Positions 5,986-13,496 are shown, counted from the stretch's first letter. The stretch is 13,496 nt of DNA from Anaerolineae bacterium (GCA_028284565.1 JANQRM010000004.1:1-13496), one strand, 5' to 3'. Notes: generated by a model not told the origin, from the letters alone. Translations and numbers: made by a program.

Positions 5986-6774
5986 ATGTCACAGAAGACA
6001 GCACTTATCACGGGTGCATCAAGTGGTATCGGGAAAGAATTCGCCCATATTCATGCAGAACGCGGTGGCAACCTTGTGATTGTTGCTCGACGTGAGGAAC
6101 GATTACAGGCAATCAAATCTGAACTCGAAGGTCAGTACGGTATCCGCGTGATGGTCATCGCCAAAGATTTGACAGAGCCAACCGCGCCACAGGAAATCTA
6201 TCAGGCGGTGAAGCAAGCAGGAATTCGCGTTGATTATCTAATCAATAATGCTGGATTTGGTGGACTTGGTAAATTCCATGAGCGTCCATGGGAAAAAGAC
6301 CTCGCCATGCTCCAACTCAACATAGTTGCACTCACAGCATTAACCCGCTTATTCTTGCCCGACTTTGTTGCACGTAACTCTGGGAAGATTTTGCATGTCT
6401 CATCCATTGCCAGCCTGATGCCGGGACCCCTTCAAGCGGTATACTTTGCGTCAAAAGCTTATGTCACATCATTTAGCAATGCGATTGCAGAAGAGCTGTA
6501 TGATACCCACATTACGGTTACCGTTCTGTTGCCGGGTGGGACAGCGACAGAGTTTGCCGACGCCGCCGGATTTGGACGCACTGGTCTTATCGGCACGCGG
6601 TTTAGCGCACGTGAGGTTGCGGAAGATGGTTACAAGGGGATGATCAATGGTAAACTCGATGTGATTGCAGGTGTGACATTTGGAATGCGTATGCGTTTAG
6701 CCGCTATTCCTTTCGCTCCAAAACGGCGTATGCTGACTCAGATGCGAAAAATGCAAGAAGTGGCACATCAGTAG
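5986..6774 (+). CDS. Classical short-chain dehydrogenase/reductase (SDR)
   Basis: The product is 262 residues, normal for classical SDRs. The nucleotide-binding motif TGASSGIG is at 9-16. Arg35-Arg36 after the second strand (VARREERL) favour NADP(H) over NAD(H). NNAG is at 87-90. The catalytic set is complete: Asn112, Ser140 (HVSS), Tyr153 and Lys157 (YFASK). The enzyme should reversibly oxidise an alcohol or reduce a carbonyl; the substrate cannot be read from sequence. The C-terminus (FAPKRRMLTQMRKM) is basic. The start is fixed by AAAAGGA 7 bases upstream. The AraC-type gene begins 52 bases after the stop, so the two are probably one transcript. Third codon positions show no G over C excess (9 G, 9 C in the first 50 codons), unlike the P450 gene. 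Confidence 0.93.
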   Translation: MSQKTALITGASSGIGKEFAHIHAERGGNLVIVARREERLQAIKSELEGQYGIRVMVIAKDLTEPTAPQEIYQAVKQAGIRVDYLINNAGFGGLGKFHERPWEKDLAMLQLNIVALTALTRLFLPDFVARNSGKILHVSSIASLMPGPLQAVYFASKAYVTSFSNAIAEELYDTHITVTVLLPGGTATEFADAAGFGRTGLIGTRFSAREVAEDGYKGMINGKLDVIAGVTFGMRMRLAAIPFAPKRRMLTQMRKMQEVAHQ

Positions 6775-6826
6775 ATTGAGGGTTCCTTTACCACAGCGTT
6801 CGTACTCAAGCGATACAGGTATCCAT

Positions 6827-7837
6827 ATGGTGCAACACAAAAACAGGAAATATCCAATCGATATCAACTGGCGCATGATTTTCAAAGATTTAAATGTGCC
6901 AATACAAGTTGTGTTGCGCCATGCACAAATGCCACTTGCTCTGTTGAATCAGAGAACACCGATGGTCACCGCAGAAGAATATTTTCGCTTGTGGGACGGA
7001 CTAGCGCAGGTGCTGAAAGACGTACCTGCATTTCCGCTACGGTTGGTTGAGGCGATGTCGCCAGAAGTGTTTAGACCGACGACTTTTGCATGTCTATGTA
7101 GTCATAATCTCAATATGGCGCTCGAGAGGATTAAAACATACAAGCCCCTTGTCGGACCCTGCCATATGGTTGTCGAGATTGATGATCGGCAAACTCAAGT
7201 TACATTTGTGAATTTACTCGCACATCAACCTTTACAATCGTCACTGGTTGCATTTGAGCTTGCCTTTTGGGTGCATCTTGCCCACATTGCCACGCGCGAA
7301 CCGATTGTGCCACTCCAAGCACAGACCTCACGCGAATTAGCGGACACTCGTTTGTATGCTGAATATTTCGGATGTGAGGTTACCCTTGGTAACTCGGATT
7401 GTGTGATCTTTTCGTCTAATGATGCGAATCGACCCTTTATGACTACCAACGATGGGATGTGGTCGATTTTCGAGCCGCAGTTGCAACAACGGCTGACGAA
7501 CTTGACGCACGAGTCGAGCTTCCGTGAACGTGTCCGTGCCTGCCTGACGGAGATGCTTGCCAGTGGACGTTACTCGATGAGCGAGGTTGCGAAACGTTTG
7601 GCGATCAGTACTCGCACATTGCAACGGCGACTTCAACAGGAGAATACGCACTTTCAACAGGTGTTAGATGAATTGCGACACGAATTAGCCCATCATTATC
7701 TGTCTACATCAGACTATACCAATGGTCAAATCGCTTTCTTGCTCGGTTATGAAGAGACCAGTTCATTCTTCCGTGCATTTCGATCTTGGACTGACCAAAC
7801 TCCTGAAGTCGTGCGCGAACAATATCGACTCGTTTAG
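6827..7837 (+). CDS. AraC-family regulator with arabinose-binding-like N-terminal domain
   Basis: The ATG at 6827 gives 336 residues. An in-frame TTG at 6776 would add 17 unconserved-looking residues, and its ribosome site is no better. The N-terminal about 230 residues (for example TPMVTAEEYFRLWDGLAQVL) match the ligand-sensing domain of OruR/ArgR-type AraC regulators. The C-terminal about 251-333 is a double helix-turn-helix. It reads SMSEVAKRLAISTRTLQRRL, then NGQIAFLLGYEETSSFFRAF and WTDQTPEVVREQY. Such regulators bind DNA upstream of metabolic genes and respond to a small molecule. The position directly behind the dehydrogenase suggests that it controls this operon and perhaps the P450. 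The effector is unknown. Confidence 0.9.
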   Translation: MVQHKNRKYPIDINWRMIFKDLNVPIQVVLRHAQMPLALLNQRTPMVTAEEYFRLWDGLAQVLKDVPAFPLRLVEAMSPEVFRPTTFACLCSHNLNMALERIKTYKPLVGPCHMVVEIDDRQTQVTFVNLLAHQPLQSSLVAFELAFWVHLAHIATREPIVPLQAQTSRELADTRLYAEYFGCEVTLGNSDCVIFSSNDANRPFMTTNDGMWSIFEPQLQQRLTNLTHESSFRERVRACLTEMLASGRYSMSEVAKRLAISTRTLQRRLQQENTHFQQVLDELRHELAHHYLSTSDYTNGQIAFLLGYEETSSFFRAFRSWTDQTPEVVREQYRLV

Positions 7838-7868
7838 CAGTGTCCATACCTCTTTATCGCTTATCTCT

Positions 7869-7881
7869 GTTGATGATCAAC
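7869..7881. promoter_or_regulatory. 13-base inverted repeat upstream of the P450 gene, possible operator
   Basis: GTTGAT-G-ATCAAC is a perfect 6-bp inverted repeat around one base. It lies in the 134-base gap before the P450 gene. A TATATT hexamer at 7927-7932 could be that gene's -10, which would place the repeat about 46 bases upstream of it, a common activator position. AraC proteins more often bind direct repeats, so the link to the neighbour is weak. Confidence 0.3.
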
Positions 7882-7971
7882 CTAAGGATGTTGGGAAGAA
7901 TCCAACGATGTCATAGGATATTCCGATATATTCTGTGTTAGTGTGCGGGAAATGGTTGTGGAGTGTGTGTG

Positions 7972-9183
7972 ATGGTTGAACAAACATTAATTGAAGCGAG
8001 CTTGGCAAGCGACTCTTTTCATGCGAATCCGCATGCGGTGTTGCATCAGTTGCGTGAGCATACACCGGTGTATTGGAGTGAGACGTGGAAGGCGTGGGTG
8101 CTGACTCGGTATGAGGATGTGATGGCGGTGTTGCGTCAACCGAAGCTGTTTTCGAGTGCGGGGCGCGTGAGTTATCTATTGCAGAATCTGGATGACTCGA
8201 TTCGGCGGGATTTGACGCATCTGGAACGGCATTATGAAATTGGCATCGCGCATACGGACCCGCCTGATCATACGCGCTTGCGGGCATTGTTGAATCGGGT
8301 GTTTACGCCTCGCATGGTCGAGACATGGCGGTCTCGGATTGAAGCCGTGACGGATGAATTGATTGAGGCGATGTTACAACAACCCGACCCCGATATTATT
8401 CGTGATGTGGCGTATCCCCTGCCAGCGACGATTATTGCTGAGATGATTGGCGCAGACTCGGACGATATTGCCTTGTTCCGTGATTGGGCGGTGGATATTA
8501 ATCGGCTGTTTGAATTGGGCGGGCGTATCTCGGAAGAGGCGGCGCGGAATGCCCAGCACAGTTTGTACACCATGCGGGAATACATCATGCAATTGGTAGA
8601 GGCACGGCGGGTGCATCCCCAAGATGATATTGTGGGGCGTTTGGTGAGCGCGGATGAACAATTGACGATGGATGAATTGGTCTCGACCTGTGTGACGCTG
8701 TTTGTGGCGGGGCATGAAACGACGACGAATCTGATTGGGAATGGGATGTATCTGTTGTTGACGCATCCCGAAGAGCGACAACTATTACAAACGAAGCCTG
8801 AGTTGATGCCGTCGGCTGTGGAAGAGATTTTGCGCTATGAACCCTCTGTTCCGCGGGCGTGGCGGATTGCGCGGGAGGACACAGCGATTGGTGGTCAGGC
8901 GATTGAAGCGGGTGCGTTGATTTTCCCGATGTTGTCAGCGGCGAATCGGGACCCGTCGGTTTTCACGAATCCGGATGCGTTTTCTATTCAACGGGAAGAC
9001 AACAAACAACTGGCATTTGGGTATGGTATCCATTTCTGTTTGGGTGCGCCTTTGGCTCGTGTGGAGGGGGCGATTGCGATTGGCAAGATGATTGAACGGT
9101 TGCCGACGATGGAACTGGTCAATGAACCGCAGTGGCGACATGATGTGGCGATACGGAGTTTGGATGCGCTGAAGATTGGGTAG
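7972..9183 (+). CDS. Soluble bacterial cytochrome P450
   Basis: Start ATG 7972 is preferred over an in-frame GTG at 7963 because GGAG at 7960-7963 is spaced 8 bases from it; this gives 403 residues, typical of class I bacterial P450s. There is no membrane anchor. The I-helix oxygen-activation motif AGHETT is at 246-251, the K-helix ExxR at 285-288, and the haem loop FGYGIHFCLG has Cys356 as iron ligand. The substrate-side motif HTDPPDHTRLR is at about 94-104. The enzyme should hydroxylate a hydrophobic substrate with electrons from a ferredoxin and a reductase; neither is encoded nearby. The family number and substrate cannot be given. Third positions are G-rich (25 G to 3 C in the first 50 codons). 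It converges on the STAND gene. Confidence 0.95.
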   Translation: MVEQTLIEASLASDSFHANPHAVLHQLREHTPVYWSETWKAWVLTRYEDVMAVLRQPKLFSSAGRVSYLLQNLDDSIRRDLTHLERHYEIGIAHTDPPDHTRLRALLNRVFTPRMVETWRSRIEAVTDELIEAMLQQPDPDIIRDVAYPLPATIIAEMIGADSDDIALFRDWAVDINRLFELGGRISEEAARNAQHSLYTMREYIMQLVEARRVHPQDDIVGRLVSADEQLTMDELVSTCVTLFVAGHETTTNLIGNGMYLLLTHPEERQLLQTKPELMPSAVEEILRYEPSVPRAWRIAREDTAIGGQAIEAGALIFPMLSAANRDPSVFTNPDAFSIQREDNKQLAFGYGIHFCLGAPLARVEGAIAIGKMIERLPTMELVNEPQWRHDVAIRSLDALKIG

Positions 9184-9283
9184 TGAATGCTATTGAACCG
9201 CCCGCTTCCCTTGTGTCGCTAATCTATCCCCACCCCCAGCAAGCGCAGGTTGCCTAGAGACAAACCTTCGACACTCCGACTTC

Positions 9284-9306
9284 CCCCTCCAATTCTTAGG
9301 GAGGGG
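9284..9306. terminator. Hairpin between convergent genes, related to the one at 502
   Basis: CCCCTCC (9284-9290) pairs with GGAGGGG (9300-9306) around the 9-base loop AATTCTTAG. It lies about 100 bases past the P450 stop and downstream of the STAND stop on the other strand, so it may serve both. Loop and right arm (AATTCTTAGGGAGG) are identical to the hairpin at 502-526. Confidence 0.5.
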
Positions 9307-9350
9307 AGCCATTTAAGGGTCACGATAGTCTATCACGTTCAACGTTCACA

Positions 9351-9365
9351 ACCGTGTTCCACGGT
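9351..9365 (-). terminator. Short hairpin just after the STAND gene
   Basis: ACCGTG (9351-9356) pairs with CACGGT (9360-9365) around a 3-base loop, starting 6 bases after the STAND stop codon on the minus strand. No T-run follows. A tandem ACGTTCA ACGTTCA lies just beyond at 9335-9348. Confidence 0.35.
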
Positions 9366-9371
9366 CAGAAA

Positions 9372-12300
9372 CTATGCGGGGGGTGTGCTGTCTGTCGCTG
9401 TTGCGCCCTTCCCACATTGCGCTTCCCATTTTGCTAAGCGTGCATCCGCCCACTCGACCATATGCGCCAAACCCATGCCATCAAACAACGCGCGTGCCTG
9501 CTCATAATGTTGCTTTGCCTTGTCACAATCTCCCATCGCTAAATAGGCAATGCCCAGATTGCCGAGTTGGTTGCCTTCGCCCCGTTTGTCACCGATTTGT
9601 TTCTTAATAGCAAGTGATTGCTGATGATAGTCAATCGCTTGTGGATAGTCGCCCAAAGTGTCGTAGACATTGCCCAGATTGCCGAGGGTAATGCCTTCGC
9701 CCCGTTTGTCACCGATTTGTTGGGAGATAACAAGAGCTTGCTGATAATACTCAATCGCCTGATGGTGGTTGCCTAAAGTGTCGTAGGCAATGCCCAGATT
9801 GCCGAGGGAGTTGCCTTCGCCGAGTTTGTCGCCGATTTGTTTCTTAATGGCAAGTGATTGCTGATGATAGTCAATGGCTTGTGGATAGTCGCCTAAATTA
9901 CCATAGGCAATGCCCAGATTGCCGAGGGAGTTGCCTTCGCCCACTTTGTTGCCGATTTGTTGGGAGATGGCGAGAGCTTGCTGATAATACTCAATCGCTT
10001 GAGGGTGGTCGCCTAAACTGTTATAGACATTGCCCAGATTGCCGAGGGTAATGCCTTCGCCTCGTTTGTTGCCAATTTGTCGTGAGATGGCGAGTGATTG
10101 CTGATAATAGTTAATAGCTTGAGGGTAGTCGCCTAAAGTGTCGTAGACATTGCCCAGATTGCCGAGGGAGTTGCCTTCGCCGAGTTTGTCGCCGATTTGT
10201 TTCTTAATAGCAAGTGATTGCTGATGATAGTCAATGGCTTGGTTATAGTCGCCTAAAGTGTCGTAGGCAATGCCCAGATTGCCGAGTTGGTTGCCTTCGC
10301 CCCGTTTGTCACCGATTTGTCGTGAGATGGCGAGGGCTTGTTGATAATAGTCAATGGCTTGAGGATAGTCGCCTAAACTGTGATAGGCAATGCCCAGATT
10401 GCCAAGCCAATTCCCTTCGACTTGTTTGTCCCCGATTTGTTGCGCGATGACGAGGGCTTGTTGATAATAGTCAATGGCTTGGCGGAAGTCGCCTAAACTG
10501 GCATAGGCAATGCCCAGATTGCCAAGCCAATTCCCCTCATTTTTCTTGTCGCCGACTAGTCGTGAGATGGCGAGGGCTTGTTGATAATAGTCAATGGCTT
10601 GAGGATAGTCGCCTAAATAGTCATAGGCAGCACCCAACTGACCGAGTGCCACCCCTTCAGCTTGTTGATTTGTACTGGCTCGCGCAGAGGCTAAGGCATG
10701 CTCCCAAACCTGAATCGCCCGACGATAGTAGCCGGCGACACCCAGAAAATCACTTCCCTGTCCACTATTGAGATTGGCGGCAAAATCTATGACCTGATCG
10801 TGTCGTTTACGGGAAGATGCTGTCTCGATTGCCCCAATGAAGTTGTCCAACTCGGCTCGGAGATGGGCGAAATGATCCCGATTCAATTGGCTGAAAATAT
10901 GCGTAAACTGCAAGGAGGTGTCGATGGCGCGGTCACTATCTTGGGTTGTGTTTTGGGCGTGGGCATACTGATAGGCAAGGTCGTGCATCCGATAATAGGC
11001 AACAGACACGGGGTAAATCTGTCCTTGATGGACTTCATTTTGTTCGGGTATCCGCAAGAGCAAGCCTACATCTGCTAATGATTGCAGGAGCGTTTCGACT
11101 AATTCACGGAATTGAGCAAAAAACATTCTGGACAACTCCGCTTTCAAGTCCTCATCGCTCATCTCGGCAGGGAGTTGGGGATTTGCAACGCGGACTTGAG
11201 CAAGTGCGGTATCGTCAATCTGCGGTTCTTCCCAGCGATATAACGCGAGCATCATGGGGGTGATCGTCCCGGTGAAGAACGCGCCCATATCGAGGAAGGC
11301 TTGGCGCGCATCCTCACTTTCTAAGGCATCGAGGCTGGTTTGGACGAGTGCCGCCACACTTTTGCGTCGCTCGTCTGCCACATCATCGCGCTCAGACATG
11401 ATGAGTGCCTGTTTGTCTGCTAAGCGTCTGGTGAGTTCGGTGAGTCCATAGCGTTTTTGTAGGAGATAGCCCGCAATATCGAGCGCGAATGCCAGATAGC
11501 CCACATCCTTACACAACTTTTGGGCAAGTTGGGGATAGGTCTCTACATCGTCGGCTTTGAAGACGCGCAACAAATCGAGTGCCTCGGTTTCGGTCATCTG
11601 GCTGAGGTGGACGGTTTTATAGGCTGGATAGCTGGGTCGTGAGGTGATGAGGACGGGCATTGTTGGAACGGCTTGCATGAAGGTCGCCAAGCCTGCTTCG
11701 TCCCAGACATTATCTATGACGATCAAGGAGGGCTTTAGTGCATTTAGAATTTGCTCTGCCAGATTGACTTTGGCGAGGGTTGTATCGGCGACGAGCATCT
11801 TATCACTCAAGTTGACCAATTGCGCCAGCGCATCAAAGAGGTCATCGGCAGTGGCTTGCCCGGCATCCATTTCGAGGATGGTGGTGTCGGGATGGTCCGT
11901 TAGCCAGCGGGTTTCAATTTCCCTTGCGAGCGCGGTTTTGCCTTCCCCCGCGTAGCCATGTAAGTTGACCTGTTGTTTGTTGTTTAGGAGAGGCAGGATT
12001 TGGTCGATTTGTGTTGTGCGTCCGATGAATTGTTTGGCGGGTTGGCGCACGTTATCGACATGGTTGACGAGTCGGGCATGGCTACTATGAGCAATCGTGG
12101 GGGATTGGGTTGTCTGTCCGGCAAAGTCTTGTTGTAGCGCATCCATACCTTTTTGCAGTTCGTCGAGTTTTTGGTGCGTAACATCATCTCTTTCTTTCGA
12201 CTTGCTGAGTTCTTGTTGCAACTGTTCAAAGGTATTTGCCAACATGATGCCACTAAATTTTTCATGCTGGAACAACTTCTGCCGGAGTGCAAGGAGATAG

Positions 12301-12698
12301 TTTTGTAATATGGGAACAAGTTTTTGCCCATCTGTGGGTGGCAGTAACCGCTTGCCATATTCTTCAGCGAGTTGGTCGAGATCGGCTTTGCCTGTTGCGA
12401 CATACGACACAAAATTTAGCCGGACTGTTTCAATCTTGAAGAAGCCTTTGTCGAAAAACTCTGGGAGTTCATCCTTGTGTAAATTGGATGCGAACTCCTC
12501 ATAGGCTTCATGCAATATCTTCTTAAATTCAGCATCATTGAGTGTGCTTTTCAACGATTGTAAGAGGGCAATATCGCCAACTTTATCCTTGATGTTTTCC
12601 CAACGTTCTTCCGCAAGGTCTTCTACGACCATCGAAAAGGTCGCTTCAAGTGCCAGTTTCACGTTGTCTTTGATCACATCAGGAATTGGCAAACTCAT
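9372..12698 (-). CDS. STAND ATPase: helical N-terminus, NB-ARC-like core, ten TPRs
   Basis: The product is 1108 residues. Residues 1-150 form an all-helical domain that I do not recognise, followed by a coiled coil (about 155-195). The NTPase begins at QFIGRTTQ (223-230). Its motifs are the P-loop GYAGEGKT (248-255), Walker B LIVIDN (325-330), the LITSRP sensor (350-355) and a GLPL-like GYLAFAL (400-406). A winged-helix part ends in MHD (571-573), which holds ADP in resting NB-ARC proteins. Residues 681-1080 are ten 40-residue TPRs. Family knowledge: the repeats sense a ligand, the core swaps ADP for ATP and oligomerises, and the N-terminus is the effector or adaptor. GGAAGG 5 bases before ATG fixes the start. 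No accessory gene adjoins it. A defence role is possible but inferred; a signalling role is the alternative. Confidence 0.93.
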   Translation of the reverse strand: MSLPIPDVIKDNVKLALEATFSMVVEDLAEERWENIKDKVGDIALLQSLKSTLNDAEFKKILHEAYEEFASNLHKDELPEFFDKGFFKIETVRLNFVSYVATGKADLDQLAEEYGKRLLPPTDGQKLVPILQNYLLALRQKLFQHEKFSGIMLANTFEQLQQELSKSKERDDVTHQKLDELQKGMDALQQDFAGQTTQSPTIAHSSHARLVNHVDNVRQPAKQFIGRTTQIDQILPLLNNKQQVNLHGYAGEGKTALAREIETRWLTDHPDTTILEMDAGQATADDLFDALAQLVNLSDKMLVADTTLAKVNLAEQILNALKPSLIVIDNVWDEAGLATFMQAVPTMPVLITSRPSYPAYKTVHLSQMTETEALDLLRVFKADDVETYPQLAQKLCKDVGYLAFALDIAGYLLQKRYGLTELTRRLADKQALIMSERDDVADERRKSVAALVQTSLDALESEDARQAFLDMGAFFTGTITPMMLALYRWEEPQIDDTALAQVRVANPQLPAEMSDEDLKAELSRMFFAQFRELVETLLQSLADVGLLLRIPEQNEVHQGQIYPVSVAYYRMHDLAYQYAHAQNTTQDSDRAIDTSLQFTHIFSQLNRDHFAHLRAELDNFIGAIETASSRKRHDQVIDFAANLNSGQGSDFLGVAGYYRRAIQVWEHALASARASTNQQAEGVALGQLGAAYDYLGDYPQAIDYYQQALAISRLVGDKKNEGNWLGNLGIAYASLGDFRQAIDYYQQALVIAQQIGDKQVEGNWLGNLGIAYHSLGDYPQAIDYYQQALAISRQIGDKRGEGNQLGNLGIAYDTLGDYNQAIDYHQQSLAIKKQIGDKLGEGNSLGNLGNVYDTLGDYPQAINYYQQSLAISRQIGNKRGEGITLGNLGNVYNSLGDHPQAIEYYQQALAISQQIGNKVGEGNSLGNLGIAYGNLGDYPQAIDYHQQSLAIKKQIGDKLGEGNSLGNLGIAYDTLGNHHQAIEYYQQALVISQQIGDKRGEGITLGNLGNVYDTLGDYPQAIDYHQQSLAIKKQIGDKRGEGNQLGNLGIAYLAMGDCDKAKQHYEQARALFDGMGLAHMVEWADARLAKWEAQCGKGATATDSTPPA
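9459..10658 (-). repeat. Ten tandem 120-base repeats encoding TPRs
   Basis: Exactly ten units of 120 bases, without a single length change, encode 40-residue TPRs of the form EG..LGNLG.AY..LGDY.QA. Units resemble each other at the DNA level. Units three apart are the most alike: 9781-9892 and 10141-10252 differ at only about three positions over most of their length, and the 57-base stretch starting near 9544 recurs near 10264. This implies recent expansion by whole blocks of three units. Confidence 0.9.
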
Positions 12699-12731
12699 GA
12701 ATACCTTCCACCTAAGTGAATGCTACTGGAT

Positions 12732-12737
12732 AGTATA
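12732..12737 (-). promoter_or_regulatory. -10 element of the STAND gene
   Basis: TATACT on the minus strand lies 34 bases before the start at 12698, with a leader of about 27 bases carrying GGAAGG. The -35 region is weak. The remaining gap (12738-12910) holds only short inverted repeats and no supported gene. Confidence 0.45.
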
Positions 12738-12910
12738 ACATGGTCTGTTTGATGAAGAGACGTTGTATGGTCAACAGCAATCGAGTGACTTGGCTTCTGC
12801 TTGTGCGGGGAGGGTCTGAAACCGAGCGTCACTCGTGTGTAAGCAATTCCTCTATTACTCAGTGACCAGTGTGACATGCATCTACCATGCAACAAGTCAG
12901 AGTCGTGGAA

Positions 12911-13496
12911 TTATTCTGTCGGCTCAAGGATGGTGATGGTCACGCTGAAGGTGCCAGCTTCTGAGATTGTGGTTGCTGTGTAGACCCCTGGTGGCAGGTC
13001 ACTGAAATAAATTTCCTCATGGTGCCAGCCATTTGTCTCTCCTAAGAAGACCCAACTCTCAGTTGGAACAGTCTGCCCGTCAATCTGAATCGTGATTGCA
13101 TTGGCTTCTGCCGAGCGATTTGCTTGTGCCTCAGTAATGCCTCCTTGAGCGTGGCTAATAAACAGATCTATATCTGAAGGAACAGATAATGAGGCATTGG
13201 GGTAGTGAAAAGGGATTATCCCTACAAAAGAACAGTTAGATTCAGCCGAAATGTTGGGTATGCCTTGCAAGTCGTTGACATCACAAGGCTCAGGCGGTAA
13301 AGGCGCACCGCTTGCGCGCAAGTTCTCGTCGATTGGGATGCGAACTCGCAAATTGGGGAGTGCGATTTGCTCTTCACCAAACGCTGAGACGCGCGCTAAG
13401 CCTTCTAGCACGTTGACCCGCATGTCTTCACCGGGGACTGCTTGTACAAAAGCAACGGAGCCTAGACTAATATCGACATCATTGAGCGTAACATTG
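12911..13496 (-). CDS. FecR-like domain protein (5' end cut by window edge)
   Basis: The frame stays open past the first internal ATG (13423) to the window edge, giving 194 visible residues to TAA at 12913-12911. The visible start, VTLNDVDISLGSVAFVQAVP, then MRVNVLEGLARVSAFG, has the beta-strand pattern of FecR-like domains (surface value, 'EG.a.v...G'). A proline-rich linker (ASGAPLPPEPCDVND) follows. The C-terminal about 70 residues form a beta-rich region ending in PPGVYTATTISEAGTFSVTI, which looks like an Ig-like or carbohydrate-module strand pair. Two cysteines (visible residues 71 and 88) could form a disulfide, which fits an extracytoplasmic protein; the signal peptide or anchor would lie outside the window. 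Function is unknown. It is followed by a 212-base gap before the STAND gene. Confidence 0.7.
   Translation of the reverse strand, partial: NVTLNDVDISLGSVAFVQAVPGEDMRVNVLEGLARVSAFGEEQIALPNLRVRIPIDENLRASGAPLPPEPCDVNDLQGIPNISAESNCSFVGIIPFHYPNASLSVPSDIDLFISHAQGGITEAQANRSAEANAITIQIDGQTVPTESWVFLGETNGWHHEEIYFSDLPPGVYTATTISEAGTFSVTITILEPTE

Noticed and set aside
6776..6826. TTG start for the AraC-type gene
   Set aside because: It would start one base after the dehydrogenase stop and add 17 residues without family features. The ATG at 6827 fits the family length better, though neither ribosome site is strong.
7963..7971. GTG start for the P450
   Set aside because: GGAG at 7960-7963 overlaps this codon and is correctly spaced for the ATG at 7972.
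9854..10450. Plus-strand open frames with repeated 'RQCPDCR' peptides that look like zinc-binding repeats
   Set aside because: They are antisense shadows of the TPR units, with no ribosome site, and the repetition comes from the coding strand.
9459..10658. Regular 120-base periodicity that could be mistaken for a CRISPR or satellite array
   Set aside because: The minus-strand frame is open throughout and every unit encodes a good TPR. The spacing is coding, and there are no unique spacers.
12828..12866. Inverted GTCACT / AGTGAC in the gap before the FecR-like gene's end
   Set aside because: Only 6 bp with a 27-base loop, which is expected by chance in this length. No gene or promoter depends on it.
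12695..12895. Minus-strand 66-codon frame upstream of the STAND gene
   Set aside because: It spans the STAND promoter, has low-complexity polar composition, and overlaps the STAND start. No ribosome site was seen.

Overview
The window looks like a piece of chromosome from a Chloroflexota bacterium, probably Anaerolineae-like. The grounds are family resemblance, not a search. There are pentapeptide-repeat proteins with two N-terminal membrane helices and a 'GSRSNETAKSAI..LR..GWL' linker, a WD40-like secreted protein opening with 'ITPDNVDQL', a FecR-like protein, and a large STAND ATPase with TPRs. GC is moderate and genes start from Shine-Dalgarno sites with short leaders.

Layout, left to right. 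At 1-434 (-) is the N-terminal part of a membrane pentapeptide-repeat protein (copy A), cut by the window edge. At 538-630 (-) is the orphan C-terminal tail of another copy, broken by a frameshift. A three-helix membrane protein (718-1161, +) follows, then a STAS-like small protein (1255-1647, -), a 39-residue membrane microprotein (1826-1945, +), a DinB-like protein (1979-2449, -), an exported beta-propeller protein (2636-3745, +) and an Ada-type AraC/alkyltransferase fusion (3819-4685, -). The complete pentapeptide paralogue (copy B) is at 4859-5800 (-). Next come a short-chain dehydrogenase (5986-6774, +), an AraC-family regulator (6827-7837, +) and a soluble cytochrome P450 (7972-9183, +). 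Convergent to these is a 1108-residue STAND ATPase (9372-12698, -) with an unrecognised helical N-terminal domain, an NB-ARC-like core ending in an MHD motif, and ten 40-residue TPRs. The right edge cuts a FecR-like protein (12911-13496, -).

How the genes may work together. The dehydrogenase and AraC gene are 52 bases apart and probably one operon. With the P450 they could form a small regulated oxidation unit, but the substrate is unknown. The STAND ATPase has the architecture of ligand-triggered oligomerising sensors, some of which act in phage defence. It appears to stand alone on its own promoter, so a defence role is only inferred. The pentapeptide genes are a duplicated family with conserved promoter, start region and 3' hairpin.

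Non-coding structure. Several genes share a -10 hexamer (TATACT, TATAGT, TATGAT, TATCCT) about 29-37 bases before the start codon. Four GC-rich hairpins and one compound palindrome lie between genes and look like dispersed repeat or terminator elements. Third-position G/C skew is inverted in 718-1161 and absent at the start of the dehydrogenase gene, which hints at rearrangement or acquisition. No tRNA, rRNA, CRISPR array or transposase was seen. No intergenic stretch exceeds 300 bases; the longest (435-717) holds copy A's promoter, a hairpin and the pseudogene tail.
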